Counted from the first letter of the stretch, positions 1-7,340 are shown. The stretch: DNA of 9,190 bases from an uncultured Verrucomicrobiales bacterium (GCA_937916135.1 CALFTQ010000141.1:1-9190); one strand, 5' to 3'. The notes: generated by a model not told the origin, from the sequence alone. Translations and numbers: made by a program.

Positions 1-32
1 ATGCCTCCCATAGCGGCGACATCGCATTTAAG

Positions 33-60
33 GGATTTTTGGGTCAAGACCCGGATTTTT
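33..60. repeat. Short inverted repeat flanked by GGATTTTT direct repeats
   Basis: GGGTC (41-45) and GACCC (48-52) form a perfect 5-bp inverted repeat, more realistically a 4-bp stem with a CAAG loop. It is bracketed by two copies of GGATTTTT (33-40 and 53-60). Read on the plus strand, the stem is followed by GGATTTTT, so it could be a weak intrinsic terminator for a gene entering from the left. Read on the minus strand, downstream of the acetyltransferase, the stem is followed by A residues, so it would not terminate that transcript. It could equally be a copy of a dispersed palindromic intergenic element, which one copy cannot show. Confidence 0.3.
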
Positions 61-70
61 CAGCAAGCCA

Positions 71-607
71 TTATTCTATCACTTTTCGGAATCTGAACGC
101 GCCGCCAAGTTCATTGGCTTCTTCGGCATCAGGACCTTCGTAGGGATGGTGTTCATTGAAGAACTCTACAATATGAAAGCCGCACCGATTAACATAGAAA
201 TGAATGTTTCGTGTCTCGAAATAGGGGGTTAATGTCTCCCAAACCTTTATTTCGGGGTGAATGCGCTCTACCTCACACCACGCTGCATAGCCTACACCTT
301 TGCTGTGAGCATTGGATTTGGTGAAGAGTAAAGTAAGGTCTCCTTTCTTGCTCGCTAATTCTAAATCAATAACAAGACCGCCTACACGCACGTTATCGTA
401 AACGATATGATAACTCTCGGCATGGGGCGAATCAAGTGCTTTTTCAATAGCACTGCGGGGCATAACCTCACCATTTTTATCCAAATGGGTATTGCGTTCG
501 CCAAACTCCTCCAAAGAACCATAGCGAAACGTCTCTTGGCAATCAAGGATAAACTGATTGCGTTCTTTTTCATTTAGCGGGACAAGTGTAACTTTTGGCT
601 TCGACAT
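71..607 (-). CDS. GNAT family N-acetyltransferase
   Basis: The 178-residue protein has the layout of a single-domain GNAT fold, an acetyl-CoA-dependent N-acetyltransferase of the cytoplasm. A beta-strand segment rich in V, G and L lies at residues 72-83 (VRVGGLVIDLEL region). The strand LTLLFTKS (91-98) leads into SKGVGYAAW (102-110), which fits the motif A acetyl-CoA loop (Q/R-x-x-G-x-G/A) with K replacing the usual first basic or polar residue pattern. ETRNIHFYVNRCGF (131-144) is the typical motif B ending of the family (N-x-x-FY-x-x-x-GF). The substrate cannot be read from the sequence. The start is ATG at 607, with no Shine-Dalgarno visible upstream, and the stop is TAA at 73-71. The gene stands alone, 443 bp downstream of the regulator and in the same orientation. 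It is visibly AT-richer than the neighbouring genes and shares no function with them, which suggests an acquired accessory gene (inference). Confidence 0.85.
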   Translation of the reverse strand: MSKPKVTLVPLNEKERNQFILDCQETFRYGSLEEFGERNTHLDKNGEVMPRSAIEKALDSPHAESYHIVYDNVRVGGLVIDLELASKKGDLTLLFTKSNAHSKGVGYAAWCEVERIHPEIKVWETLTPYFETRNIHFYVNRCGFHIVEFFNEHHPYEGPDAEEANELGGAFRFRKVIE

Positions 608-1050
608 GTATCGTTGATGGGGGGTGAATGCTTTTTCTAATCGTTTGCAGATGAGGTGAGCCCCATTTTGCTGGCCATCGGCAACTCCGTTTATGGAATA
701 GCTTAGGCAATGCTTGGTTCTGCTGTTAGCTTACTTATTTTTACACTGATTGTCAACTCATAATTTTCGGGTAGTTTAAACCTCGCAAGCCATACACCAT
801 AAACGTCTTACAAATCTTGCCCGATATGGTTACGGTGTGCCCGGTAGGCATCAATCCGGAGTGACAAAACAGCAAGCCTTTTATCTTCAACTCTTTCCGC
901 CGTTTAGCCCCCAAAAGCCCCATCTTAAACCCTCTAAGCGATTTTATAAAATGCTTATAAATAAGGGTTTACTCTTTCTTGTTATTTTATTCGTCTCCAA
1001 GGGTACTACATGCCATGTAAGCGATGTTCAGTATGCCGGGCGGATTGTTG
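608..1050. other. AT-rich intergenic spacer, no gene seen
   Basis: This 443-bp stretch between the regulator stop and the acetyltransferase start has stops in all frames apart from short, unsupported open frames. No tRNA-like T-loop, no convincing -35/-10 pair for the acetyltransferase and no sigma-54 element was found. It does contain several inverted repeats. The strongest is the nested palindrome at 926-971. A second is TACATG-C-CATGTA at 1007-1019, about 30 bp past the regulator stop. A third is an imperfect pair, 794-804 against 828-838, with 9 of 11 positions complementary. None is followed by a T-run on the minus strand, so no classic rho-independent terminator for the regulator can be called. 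Confidence 0.6.
926..971. repeat. Nested imperfect palindrome in intergenic spacer
   Basis: The outer arms TAAACCCT (926-933) and AGGGTTTA (964-971) are perfect complements. Inside them TAAGC (935-939) pairs with GCTTA (953-957). The centre is the perfect 12-bp palindrome ATTTTATAAAAT (941-952). The arms are separated only by small asymmetric interior loops, so either strand can fold into one long hairpin. It lies 80 bp past the regulator stop. It could be a factor-dependent 3' end or RNA-processing hairpin, a protein-binding site or a remnant of a small mobile repeat. The sequence alone does not decide between these. Confidence 0.55.
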
Positions 1051-2559
1051 TTAATGGGGCACTTTCAGTGAGAACTTGTGAATCTTATAGTTCATCATTC
1101 TTGGGGATACACCCAATTCGCGTCCGGTTGCGGAAATGTTGCCGTGATGTCGTTCCAGAGCTTTCTGCAGGATTTCCTTTTCGAAATTAGCAAGCATGGA
1201 GGAAAGCGAACCGGTTGCGTTGACAGAAGCCGGAGTGTTATCAGTTTCGGGCTGAAGTGATGGGGGCAGATTGTGCACGCGGATGCAGTCATCCTGCGCG
1301 GTCAGGACAGCACGTTCCATGCTATTTTCAAGCTCACGAACGTTCCCCGGCCAGGGATAGTCCATCAGGGCATTCATGGCGCGGGGTGAGATGCGTGTTA
1401 TCTTTTTTGCGTAGCGAAGATTCATTTTTTCAATGAAATGTTCCGCCAGAAGGATGATATCACTCTTTCGGGAAGAGAGTGAAGGCATGATGATGGGAAA
1501 AATGTTGAGCCTGTAGTACAAATCTTCGCGAAAAAGGTTCTGCGCCATCATTTCCTCCAGGTTGCGGCTCGTGGCAGCCAGTATGCGCACGTTGGAATGT
1601 AATTCCTGATTGCTGCCGACGCGTGAAAAGGTACGCTCTTGCAGGAATCGGAGCAGCTTCACCTGAGTTTGCGGCGTTAAATCGCCTATTTCATCGAGAA
1701 AAAGCGTGCCGCCATCTGCGGCTTCTGCCCGCCCGATGCGCCGCGTCACCGCCCCGGTGAACGCTCCTCGCTCATGACCGAAAAGCTCACTTTCAACCAG
1801 GGCTTCGGGCAGAGCGGCGCAATTCAGCGTAACGAAGGGTCTCCCTTTTCTGTCGGAAAGCTCCACAATGGCCCGCGCCAGCAGCTCCTTACCGGTACCG
1901 CTGGCGCCGCGAATCAAAACGGTTGCATCGCTGGGGGCGACCTGTCTGAGCTGAGCATAGACCTGCTGCATTTCCCGGCTGGAACCGACCATGTGCCCGG
2001 GATTTTCACACAATTGGCTCCGCAGGCGCCTATTTTCATCCAACAGGGCAGAGCGTTCCTCGTGAATTTCAATGCATCGCGCTGCCGCATCGCCTGTAAT
2101 GCCGGCCACAATTTCGAGGATAGCAGCATCATGCTCCAGATCGGAATCAGACTCGACCTGACGGTCGATGGAGAGCGTGCCTATCACCTTGTTGTGCTGG
2201 ATGAGCGGCACGCAGATGAAGGCGACCTGATAGGGATAGGTGTGAGAGCCGGTCCGGTTCAGAAAACGGGCATCTTTGCGTAAATCCGGCACAATGCAGC
2301 GCTTCCCGTTCTCGGCCACCATGCCGGTTATGCCTTCCCCCATGCGGTATTGCCCCAGTTTCTGCCGCCGGGCCTCTATGCCGTGCGAGGCCTCGATAGC
2401 CAGCGTGTCACCAAACAGCAGGGTGAACGTTCCTCGCATCATTCCCATGCGCTGAGCCAGAATACACAAAACCTTGTTGAGCAGTTCCTCGACATCCTTT
2501 TCATGAATTACGGCAGAACTGACTTCCTGAATCATCAAAAATTCCGGTGAAATTTTCAT
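1051..2559 (-). CDS. NifA-type sigma-54-dependent activator (GAF / AAA+ / Fis HTH)
   Basis: This 502-residue enhancer-binding protein activates RNA polymerase carrying sigma-54, using ATP hydrolysis to open the promoter. Residues about 20-160 form a GAF sensory domain, followed by a short helical linker rich in E and R (about 161-185). The AAA+ domain spans about 190-420: Walker A GASGTGKE (218-225), the sigma-54-contacting loop GAFTGA (265-270), Walker B GGTLFLDE (283-290), FREDLYYRLN (343-352) and WPGNVREL (403-410). The C-terminal Fis-type helix-turn-helix is at about 460-495 (NISATGRELGVSPRMMNYKI). Both domain order and HTH resemble NifA, but the cysteine cluster of oxygen-sensitive NifA between AAA+ and HTH is absent (only C425). 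There is no receiver domain, so it is not NtrC. It follows gltB by 46 bp and has its own promoter. The divergent sigma-54 promoters nearby make gltB and glnN its likely targets (inference). The start is ATG at 2559. ATG at 2535 (residue 9) is possible and would give a longer leader. In NifA and relatives the GAF domain can sense 2-oxoglutarate; that role here is unproven. Confidence 0.93.
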   Translation of the reverse strand: MKISPEFLMIQEVSSAVIHEKDVEELLNKVLCILAQRMGMMRGTFTLLFGDTLAIEASHGIEARRQKLGQYRMGEGITGMVAENGKRCIVPDLRKDARFLNRTGSHTYPYQVAFICVPLIQHNKVIGTLSIDRQVESDSDLEHDAAILEIVAGITGDAAARCIEIHEERSALLDENRRLRSQLCENPGHMVGSSREMQQVYAQLRQVAPSDATVLIRGASGTGKELLARAIVELSDRKGRPFVTLNCAALPEALVESELFGHERGAFTGAVTRRIGRAEAADGGTLFLDEIGDLTPQTQVKLLRFLQERTFSRVGSNQELHSNVRILAATSRNLEEMMAQNLFREDLYYRLNIFPIIMPSLSSRKSDIILLAEHFIEKMNLRYAKKITRISPRAMNALMDYPWPGNVRELENSMERAVLTAQDDCIRVHNLPPSLQPETDNTPASVNATGSLSSMLANFEKEILQKALERHHGNISATGRELGVSPRMMNYKIHKFSLKVPH

Positions 2560-2570
2560 CCGCTGCGGAT

Positions 2571-2599
2571 ATTATACCATTTTTGTAGAGCTTTTGCAA
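2571..2599 (-). promoter_or_regulatory. Sigma-70-type extended -10 promoter of the activator gene
   Basis: On the minus strand TTGCAA (2599-2594, 4 of 6 matches to the -35 consensus) is followed by exactly 17 bp and then by TATAAT (2576-2571, 6 of 6). TG-N stands directly before the -10 box, giving an extended -10. The predicted start is near 2564, only about 5 nt before the ATG at 2559. The promoter fills the whole gap between gltB and the activator. The activator can therefore be expressed independently of gltB, with read-through from gltB still possible because no terminator intervenes. Confidence 0.75.
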
Positions 2600-2605
2600 G
2601 ACTGA

Positions 2606-5600
2606 TTAACTGAACTTTTTTACGAGAGGTTCTGCAGGAACTGCGAGCTGAAGAGCCCGGCGATATTCAACCGGGAACACACGCACGAAGCGGGGGCGGT
2701 AGTGCTGCCAGTTGGCAATCATGCGCTCCGCGAGCACGCTGCCGGTTTCCCGATGGTGTTCCTGTATCAGCGCCAGGAGTTCCTGTTCCGCCTCTGAATC
2801 GGCCGACACGTTTTCGAGGTCAACGCAGTCTGTATTGCAATGGAGATCGAAATCGCCGTTTTCATCATAGACGTAGGCAAATCCCCCGGTCATACCGGCG
2901 GCGAAATTAACACCGACTGCGCCCAGCACGGCGACACGCCCGCCAGTCATGTACTCGCAGCCATGGTCGCCCACGCCCTCTGCCACCAGGGTGGCACCGC
3001 TGTTTCTGACTGCAAAGCGTTCACCGGCCCGGCCGTTGATAAAAATGCGACCGGAGGTGGCGCCGTAGCCGACCACATTGCCGGCAATCACGTTATCCTG
3101 AGCCCTGAAAGCGGATTCTGCCGGCACCCGGATACTGATGCTGCCGCCGGAAAGCCCTTTCCCCACAAAGTCGTTTGCCTCGCCAACGAGCCGCAGCGTG
3201 ACTCCCTTCACCAGGAAAGCACCGAAACTTTGCCCGGCTGTTCCCCGCAGATTGATGCAAAGCTGGTCGGGGCGCAGCGCCGCTGCCGGCTGAGAGTGGG
3301 CAATCCGCCCGGAGAGTGCCGCGCCGATGCTGCGGTCGGTGTTGAAGACTTGCGCCTGTATGGTGGTAGGCCGTTCCGAGTTCAGCGGGAGATGGGCGAG
3401 ATAGCGCTCATCAAATGAGTTGACTGCCACCGCGTTGGTTGCCTTTTCGCAGGCTGCGGGGGAGGGCACCAGCAAGGCGGATAAATCAATCCCATAGCGA
3501 GCGGCGTCGTTCTTAACGCAGAGCAAGTCGGCGCGCCCGCAGGCTTCGTGAATGCTGTGCAGCCCCAGCGAGGCGAGGAGCCTGCGGACTTGCCCGGCGA
3601 CGAGTCTGAGGTAATTGACGATATATTCAGGCTTGCCGATGAAGCGCTTGCGGCGTTCCGCATCCTGGGTGGCAACACCCATGGGGCAGGTGTTGCTGTG
3701 GCACTGGCGAATCATGGCGCACCCCAGGCACACCAGCAGAGTGGTGCCGAACCCGAACTCCTCCGCGCCCAGGAGCGCGGCGATGACCACATCTCGGCCG
3801 GTTTTGAGCTGTCCATCCGTCTGGAGCCGCACCCGGTTGCGCATATTGTTGACCACAAGAGTCTGGTGCGCTTCGGCCAGTCCCAGTTCCCAGGGCAATC
3901 CCGTGTGGCGGATGCTGGTGAGTGGCGAGGCACCGGTGCCGCCATCGTAGCCGGAAATCAGGATGGTATCCGCACTGGCCTTGGCCACCCCTGCGCACAC
4001 CGTTCCCACGCCCATTTCAGAAGCCAGTTTGACCGAAATACGGGCCCTGGGATTAACCTGCCGCAAGTCATAGATAAGCTGGGCAAAATCCTCAATTGAG
4101 TAGATATCGTGGTGCGGCGGCGGAGAAATGAGACTCACCTGCGGAATGGCGTGGCGCACCCCGGCAATAAACGCATCCACCTTAAACGCAGGGAGCTGGC
4201 CGCCCTCGCCGGGCTTGGCACCCTGTGCCATTTTAATCTGGATTTCCTCTGCGTGGCACAAGTAGTTCGTAGTGACTCCGAAGCGACCGCTGGCCACCTG
4301 CTTGGTGGCGCTGTTGAGCTGCGTGCCGAAGCGCGAGGGCTCCTCACCGCCTTCACCGCAGTTGCTGCGTGCTCCTATGCTGTTCATGGCCGCGGCAATG
4401 GCATGGTGCGCCTCAGGGCTGAGCGACCCCAGCGACATCGCGCCCGATACAAAATGCTTCATTATCTCACCTTCACTTTCCACTTCCTCCAGCGGAACCG
4501 GTGGTACTTCGCGAAAATCCAGCAGGCTCCGCAGCGTGCACGGATGCGCTTCCTGGTGGTCAATCAGGGCACTGAATCCGGCCATCTTCTCTTCATTGTT
4601 CTCCCACACCGCTTCGCGGAAAAGTTTGATTGCCAGCGGTGTCCACAGACGGTATTCACCGTCCTTGTGATACTTGTAAACCCCGCCCGGCGGCAAGGCC
4701 CGGGAAGCGGATTGTGACTGCGCCAGGCGCGCTGCCGCATCAGCCGCGATGCGGAGCAGCCCTGCGCCGCCTATGCGCGTCACCGTGCCGGGCAGAAATT
4801 CGTTGATGAAATCGGAGCTCAGGCCCAGGGCCTCGAAGGCCTGCGCCGAGCGGTAGCTGCGGAGTGTGGAAATCCCCAGCTTGGACATAATCTTGAGCAG
4901 GCCTTTATCCAGCGCGCGCACATAATTGCCGGCAGCCGTGACCGCATCGCAGTTCACCTTGCCGGAGCGGGTCAGTTCAGTGATGCTCTGCAAGGCCAGC
5001 CACGGGTTGATGGCGGTGGCACCATAGCCCAGCAGCAGCGCGGCGTGCATGACTTCGCGCACTTCTCCTGAGCTGACGATGATTCCGGCCTCAGGCCGCA
5101 GGTTGTGCTCAACGAGTGCTTTATGCACAGCGGCCGTGGCGAGGAGAGAGGGAATGGCGGCGTATCCGGCGGGCAGCATCCGGTCGGTAAGCACAATCAG
5201 GCGCTGCCCTGTCTTCACGGCCTCGATGGCATGTGCGGAGATGGCCTGCAGCGCCTGCCTGAGTGCCGATCCATCAGCATCCGGCTCAAAACCGCAGCAG
5301 ATTTCGGCGGTTTCGTAACCGTTCCTCTCCAAGGCTGAAAGATGCATCAGTTCGTCATCCGTCAGGATGGGGCGTCGCAGCTTGATGAGCCTGGCGTGCT
5401 CCGGCGTTTCTTCCAGAATATTCCCCTTGTTGCCGATGTAGGTCATGAGGCTCATCACGAGTTCCTCGCGGATGGGGTCAATGGGCGGGTTCGTAACCTG
5501 CGCGAAGCTTTGCTTGAAGTAGTTGAACAGCAGCTGTGGCTTGCCGGACATCACCGCCAGCGCCGCCTCCATCCCCATGGAGCCTATGGGCTCGGTGCCC

Positions 5601-7021
5601 TTGTCCGCCATCGTTGATAAGATGGTATCCACATCCTCCTTGCTGTAGCCGAACAGCAGCTGCTTTCTCTGCAAATCAGCCTCCGGTTCTGCCGCCGTTA
5701 TCTCTGTGAAAAGCCCGCGTACCGATAAGCGGTTTTCCTCCACCCAGCGGCGATAGGGCTTGCTGCGGGCCAGGGCAGTCTTCACCTCGGCATCCTCCAG
5801 AATGCGTTGCCCGGGGATATCCAGCACCAGTATGCCGCCCGGTTTCAGGCGCCCCTTGCGGCGGATTTGTTCCTGCGGTATATCCAGCACCCCGGCCTCA
5901 CTGGCCAGAACCAGCAGACCATCATGACATTCCGTGAAGCGTAGGGGGCGCAGGCCATTCCTGTCCAGCAGGGCCACGGCCCGGCTACCATCAGTTGCCA
6001 CGATGGCTGCGGGACCATCCCATGGCTCCATCAGCGCAGAGTGATACTCGAAAAACGCGCGGACATCGCGCCCCATGTGGTAGTTTTCCCCCCAGGCCTG
6101 AGGAATGAGCATCAGCAGCGCATGCTCCAGCGGCCGCCCGGCTGCCACAAGAAGCTCCAGCATATTATCCAGACAGGCGGAGTCACTCTGCGCTTCGTTG
6201 ATAAGCGGGAGCAGTTTACTTAATCGCTTTCCGAGTACGGCGCTCTTTAACAGATTCTCGCGGGCTTTCTGGGCATTCAGGTTGCCGCGCAGCGTGTTGA
6301 TTTCTCCATTGTGCGCCAGATAGCGGAACGGCTGCGCCAGGGCCCAGGTGGGGAAGGTGTTGGTGCTATAGCGCTGGTGCACCACCACCAGCGGTGATAC
6401 CATGCGGGTATCCTGCAAATCCGGGTAAAAGGAATCCAGCTGAGCACCCTGCAGCAGCCCCTTGTATACGATGGTGCGAGACGACATGCTGCAAATGTAC
6501 AGGTCCGGGATGGCTTTTTCGAGGCAGCGCCTCATGACGTAAAGGTTGATTTCCTGCTCCCCGGGGGCTTCCGTGTTGTCCGCAATGAATAACTGGCGGA
6601 TGCTGGGGACGGTATCACGCGCAACCTTGCCGATACTCTCCGGGCAGACCGGCACCTGTCTCCACCCGAGAATCCTGCCGCCTTCTTGCTGTATCACGTC
6701 CTCGATGGCTGCTTCCTGCCCCACTCCTCCGAACATCATGGCCACGCCATACTGCCCGGGCGTTGGCAAGGGAAAATCAACGATTGCCCGGAAAAAGGCA
6801 TCGGGCAGGGCAATCAGCAGCCCGGCACCATCGCCGGTATCAGGGTCAGCACCGGAGGCGCCTCTGTGCATCAGGCGTTTCAGCACCGTTATTCCCTGTT
6901 CGATAATGCGGTGACTTGCCTCACCCCTCATGTTGGTCACCAGCCCGACTCCACAGGCATCATGCTCAAACCGGGCCTGATAAAGCCCCTTGTCTTCCGG
7001 TACGTATAACTGCGTCTTCAT
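2606..7021 (-). CDS. gltB: Glutamate synthase (GOGAT) large subunit
   Basis: GltB makes two glutamates from glutamine and 2-oxoglutarate, channelling ammonia from an N-terminal glutaminase to an FMN-dependent synthase site in the cytoplasm. Numbered from ATG 7021 (1471 residues, the usual size for bacterial large subunits), the class II amidotransferase nucleophile is Cys23 in FEHDACGVG. A propeptide of about 22 residues would be cleaved before it, as in known GltB proteins. HQRYSTNTFPTW (215-226) and HNGEINTLRGN (237-247) are the conserved glutaminase motifs. The FMN/2-oxoglutarate domain covers roughly 850-1190, with SGAMSLGSLSPEAH, GEGGE and GYDGGTGASP. The 3Fe-4S ligands are C1101, C1107 and C1112 in C-x5-C-x4-C, followed by PMGVATQ. 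The C-terminal GXGXG beta-helix lies at about 1250-1400. The frame is intact. A GTG two codons upstream (7027) would add two residues, and neither start has a clear Shine-Dalgarno. The NADPH-oxidising partner gltD is not adjacent; the next gene is the sigma-54 activator. A ferredoxin-dependent enzyme cannot be excluded by eye. Transcription is predicted from a sigma-54 promoter 36 bp upstream of the ATG. Confidence 0.97.
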   Translation of the reverse strand: MKTQLYVPEDKGLYQARFEHDACGVGLVTNMRGEASHRIIEQGITVLKRLMHRGASGADPDTGDGAGLLIALPDAFFRAIVDFPLPTPGQYGVAMMFGGVGQEAAIEDVIQQEGGRILGWRQVPVCPESIGKVARDTVPSIRQLFIADNTEAPGEQEINLYVMRRCLEKAIPDLYICSMSSRTIVYKGLLQGAQLDSFYPDLQDTRMVSPLVVVHQRYSTNTFPTWALAQPFRYLAHNGEINTLRGNLNAQKARENLLKSAVLGKRLSKLLPLINEAQSDSACLDNMLELLVAAGRPLEHALLMLIPQAWGENYHMGRDVRAFFEYHSALMEPWDGPAAIVATDGSRAVALLDRNGLRPLRFTECHDGLLVLASEAGVLDIPQEQIRRKGRLKPGGILVLDIPGQRILEDAEVKTALARSKPYRRWVEENRLSVRGLFTEITAAEPEADLQRKQLLFGYSKEDVDTILSTMADKGTEPIGSMGMEAALAVMSGKPQLLFNYFKQSFAQVTNPPIDPIREELVMSLMTYIGNKGNILEETPEHARLIKLRRPILTDDELMHLSALERNGYETAEICCGFEPDADGSALRQALQAISAHAIEAVKTGQRLIVLTDRMLPAGYAAIPSLLATAAVHKALVEHNLRPEAGIIVSSGEVREVMHAALLLGYGATAINPWLALQSITELTRSGKVNCDAVTAAGNYVRALDKGLLKIMSKLGISTLRSYRSAQAFEALGLSSDFINEFLPGTVTRIGGAGLLRIAADAAARLAQSQSASRALPPGGVYKYHKDGEYRLWTPLAIKLFREAVWENNEEKMAGFSALIDHQEAHPCTLRSLLDFREVPPVPLEEVESEGEIMKHFVSGAMSLGSLSPEAHHAIAAAMNSIGARSNCGEGGEEPSRFGTQLNSATKQVASGRFGVTTNYLCHAEEIQIKMAQGAKPGEGGQLPAFKVDAFIAGVRHAIPQVSLISPPPHHDIYSIEDFAQLIYDLRQVNPRARISVKLASEMGVGTVCAGVAKASADTILISGYDGGTGASPLTSIRHTGLPWELGLAEAHQTLVVNNMRNRVRLQTDGQLKTGRDVVIAALLGAEEFGFGTTLLVCLGCAMIRQCHSNTCPMGVATQDAERRKRFIGKPEYIVNYLRLVAGQVRRLLASLGLHSIHEACGRADLLCVKNDAARYGIDLSALLVPSPAACEKATNAVAVNSFDERYLAHLPLNSERPTTIQAQVFNTDRSIGAALSGRIAHSQPAAALRPDQLCINLRGTAGQSFGAFLVKGVTLRLVGEANDFVGKGLSGGSISIRVPAESAFRAQDNVIAGNVVGYGATSGRIFINGRAGERFAVRNSGATLVAEGVGDHGCEYMTGGRVAVLGAVGVNFAAGMTGGFAYVYDENGDFDLHCNTDCVDLENVSADSEAEQELLALIQEHHRETGSVLAERMIANWQHYRPRFVRVFPVEYRRALQLAVPAEPLVKKFS

Positions 7022-7056
7022 ACACACGGTAAAATGAATCTCTACTCTTTTTCTCC

Positions 7057-7073
7057 AGCAAAAACCGTGCCAA
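7057..7073 (-). promoter_or_regulatory. Sigma-54 (-24/-12) promoter of gltB
   Basis: Read on the minus strand from 7073 to 7057 the element is TTGGCACGGTTTTTGCT. This matches the sigma-54 consensus TGGCACG-N4-TTGCW at every fixed position, with GG (7071-7070) and GC (7059-7058) separated by exactly 10 bp. Taking the C of GC as -12, transcription should begin near 7046, leaving a leader of about 25 nt before ATG 7021. It belongs to a 21-bp perfect inverted repeat (7057-7077) shared with the glnN promoter (7337-7357). Sigma-54 promoters need an ATP-hydrolysing activator, and a gene for one lies just past gltB. Confidence 0.93.
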
Positions 7074-7096
7074 CTTTGAAATCCGGGCTGTCGTGC

Positions 7097-7109
7097 CTCA
7101 AAATTTGAG
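7097..7109. repeat. Palindrome CTCAAA-A-TTTGAG
   Basis: CTCAAA (7097-7102) and TTTGAG (7104-7109) are perfect 6-bp arms around a single A. The centre lies about 57 bp upstream of the predicted gltB start. That is close to the promoter for an enhancer, but a repressor or accessory factor could bind here. There is no matching copy near the glnN promoter. Confidence 0.35.
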
Positions 7110-7150
7110 CAATGAGCGCGGGAAATTGATGTTTGTCGGGCAGTTCGCAG

Positions 7151-7163
7151 ACGGAACGTCCGT
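7151..7163. repeat. Palindrome ACGGA-ACG-TCCGT
   Basis: ACGGA (7151-7155) and TCCGT (7159-7163) are perfect 5-bp arms with a 3-bp centre, about 110 bp upstream of the predicted gltB start. The spacing is compatible with an activator site, but arms this short can occur by chance in GC-rich DNA. A looser related pair, TCGGA (7277-7281) and TCCGA (7297-7301), occurs on the glnN side. Confidence 0.25.
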
Positions 7164-7197
7164 GGGCTGGTCCAGGCGTTTCGATAGTTGTTGAACG

Positions 7198-7257
7198 TGT
7201 CACTTATTACAATTTTGTAAAACCTGCTGCCTTAATTTTACATTTTTTACCTGTCAC
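7198..7257. promoter_or_regulatory. Candidate shared enhancer: cluster of TTACA/TGTAA inverted repeats
   Basis: An AT-rich block sits in otherwise GC-rich spacer. TTACAA-TT-TTGTAA (7207-7220) is a perfect 6-bp-arm palindrome. TGTAAAA (7216-7222) and TTTTACA (7236-7242) form a second perfect inverted repeat sharing the middle half-site, so three TTACA/TGTAA half-sites fall within 36 bp. TGTCAC occurs directly repeated at both edges (7198-7203 and 7252-7257). The first palindrome is centred about 167 bp upstream of the predicted gltB start and about 154 bp upstream of that of glnN, the usual range for activators of sigma-54 promoters. It does not match the classic NifA site TGT-N10-ACA or the NtrC site. 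Binding by the neighbouring activator is inferred from position and symmetry only. Confidence 0.55.
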
Positions 7258-7340
7258 GGGGCGTTGAGAAAGCTTGTCGGAGTACGGGACTACAGTTCCG
7301 AGCCGCCGAAAACCAGCAATTTTTAGGGTGAATTGAAAAG

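Noticed and set aside
794..838. Imperfect inverted repeat resembling an integron attC-like fold upstream of the acetyltransferase
   Set aside because: Only 9 of 11 bases pair, and no GTTRRRY/RYYYAAC core sites or integrase were found.
61..878. Direct repeat CAGCAAGCC at 61-69 and 870-878 flanking the acetyltransferase, with loosely similar following bases
   Set aside because: A 9-bp repeat within about 1 kb is expected by chance. No inverted ends, transposase or integrase accompany it.
837..1190. 117-codon plus-strand frame with a hydrophobic stretch (LLFLVILFVS) that looks like a signal peptide
   Set aside because: It overlaps the conserved HTH-coding end of the activator, has no good ribosome binding site and no recognisable mature protein. 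The hydrophobic stretch comes from a T-rich spacer.
1051..2559. Naming the activator nifA or ntrC
   Set aside because: There is no receiver domain (against NtrC), and no nif genes and no NifA cysteine cluster in view. Only the domain order and HTH are NifA-like, so a symbol is not justified.
2840..4717. Several plus-strand open frames of about 180-200 codons inside gltB
   Set aside because: They are antisense to conserved GltB domains (FMN site, 3Fe-4S cysteines, GXGXG helix) and encode low-complexity, unrecognisable products.
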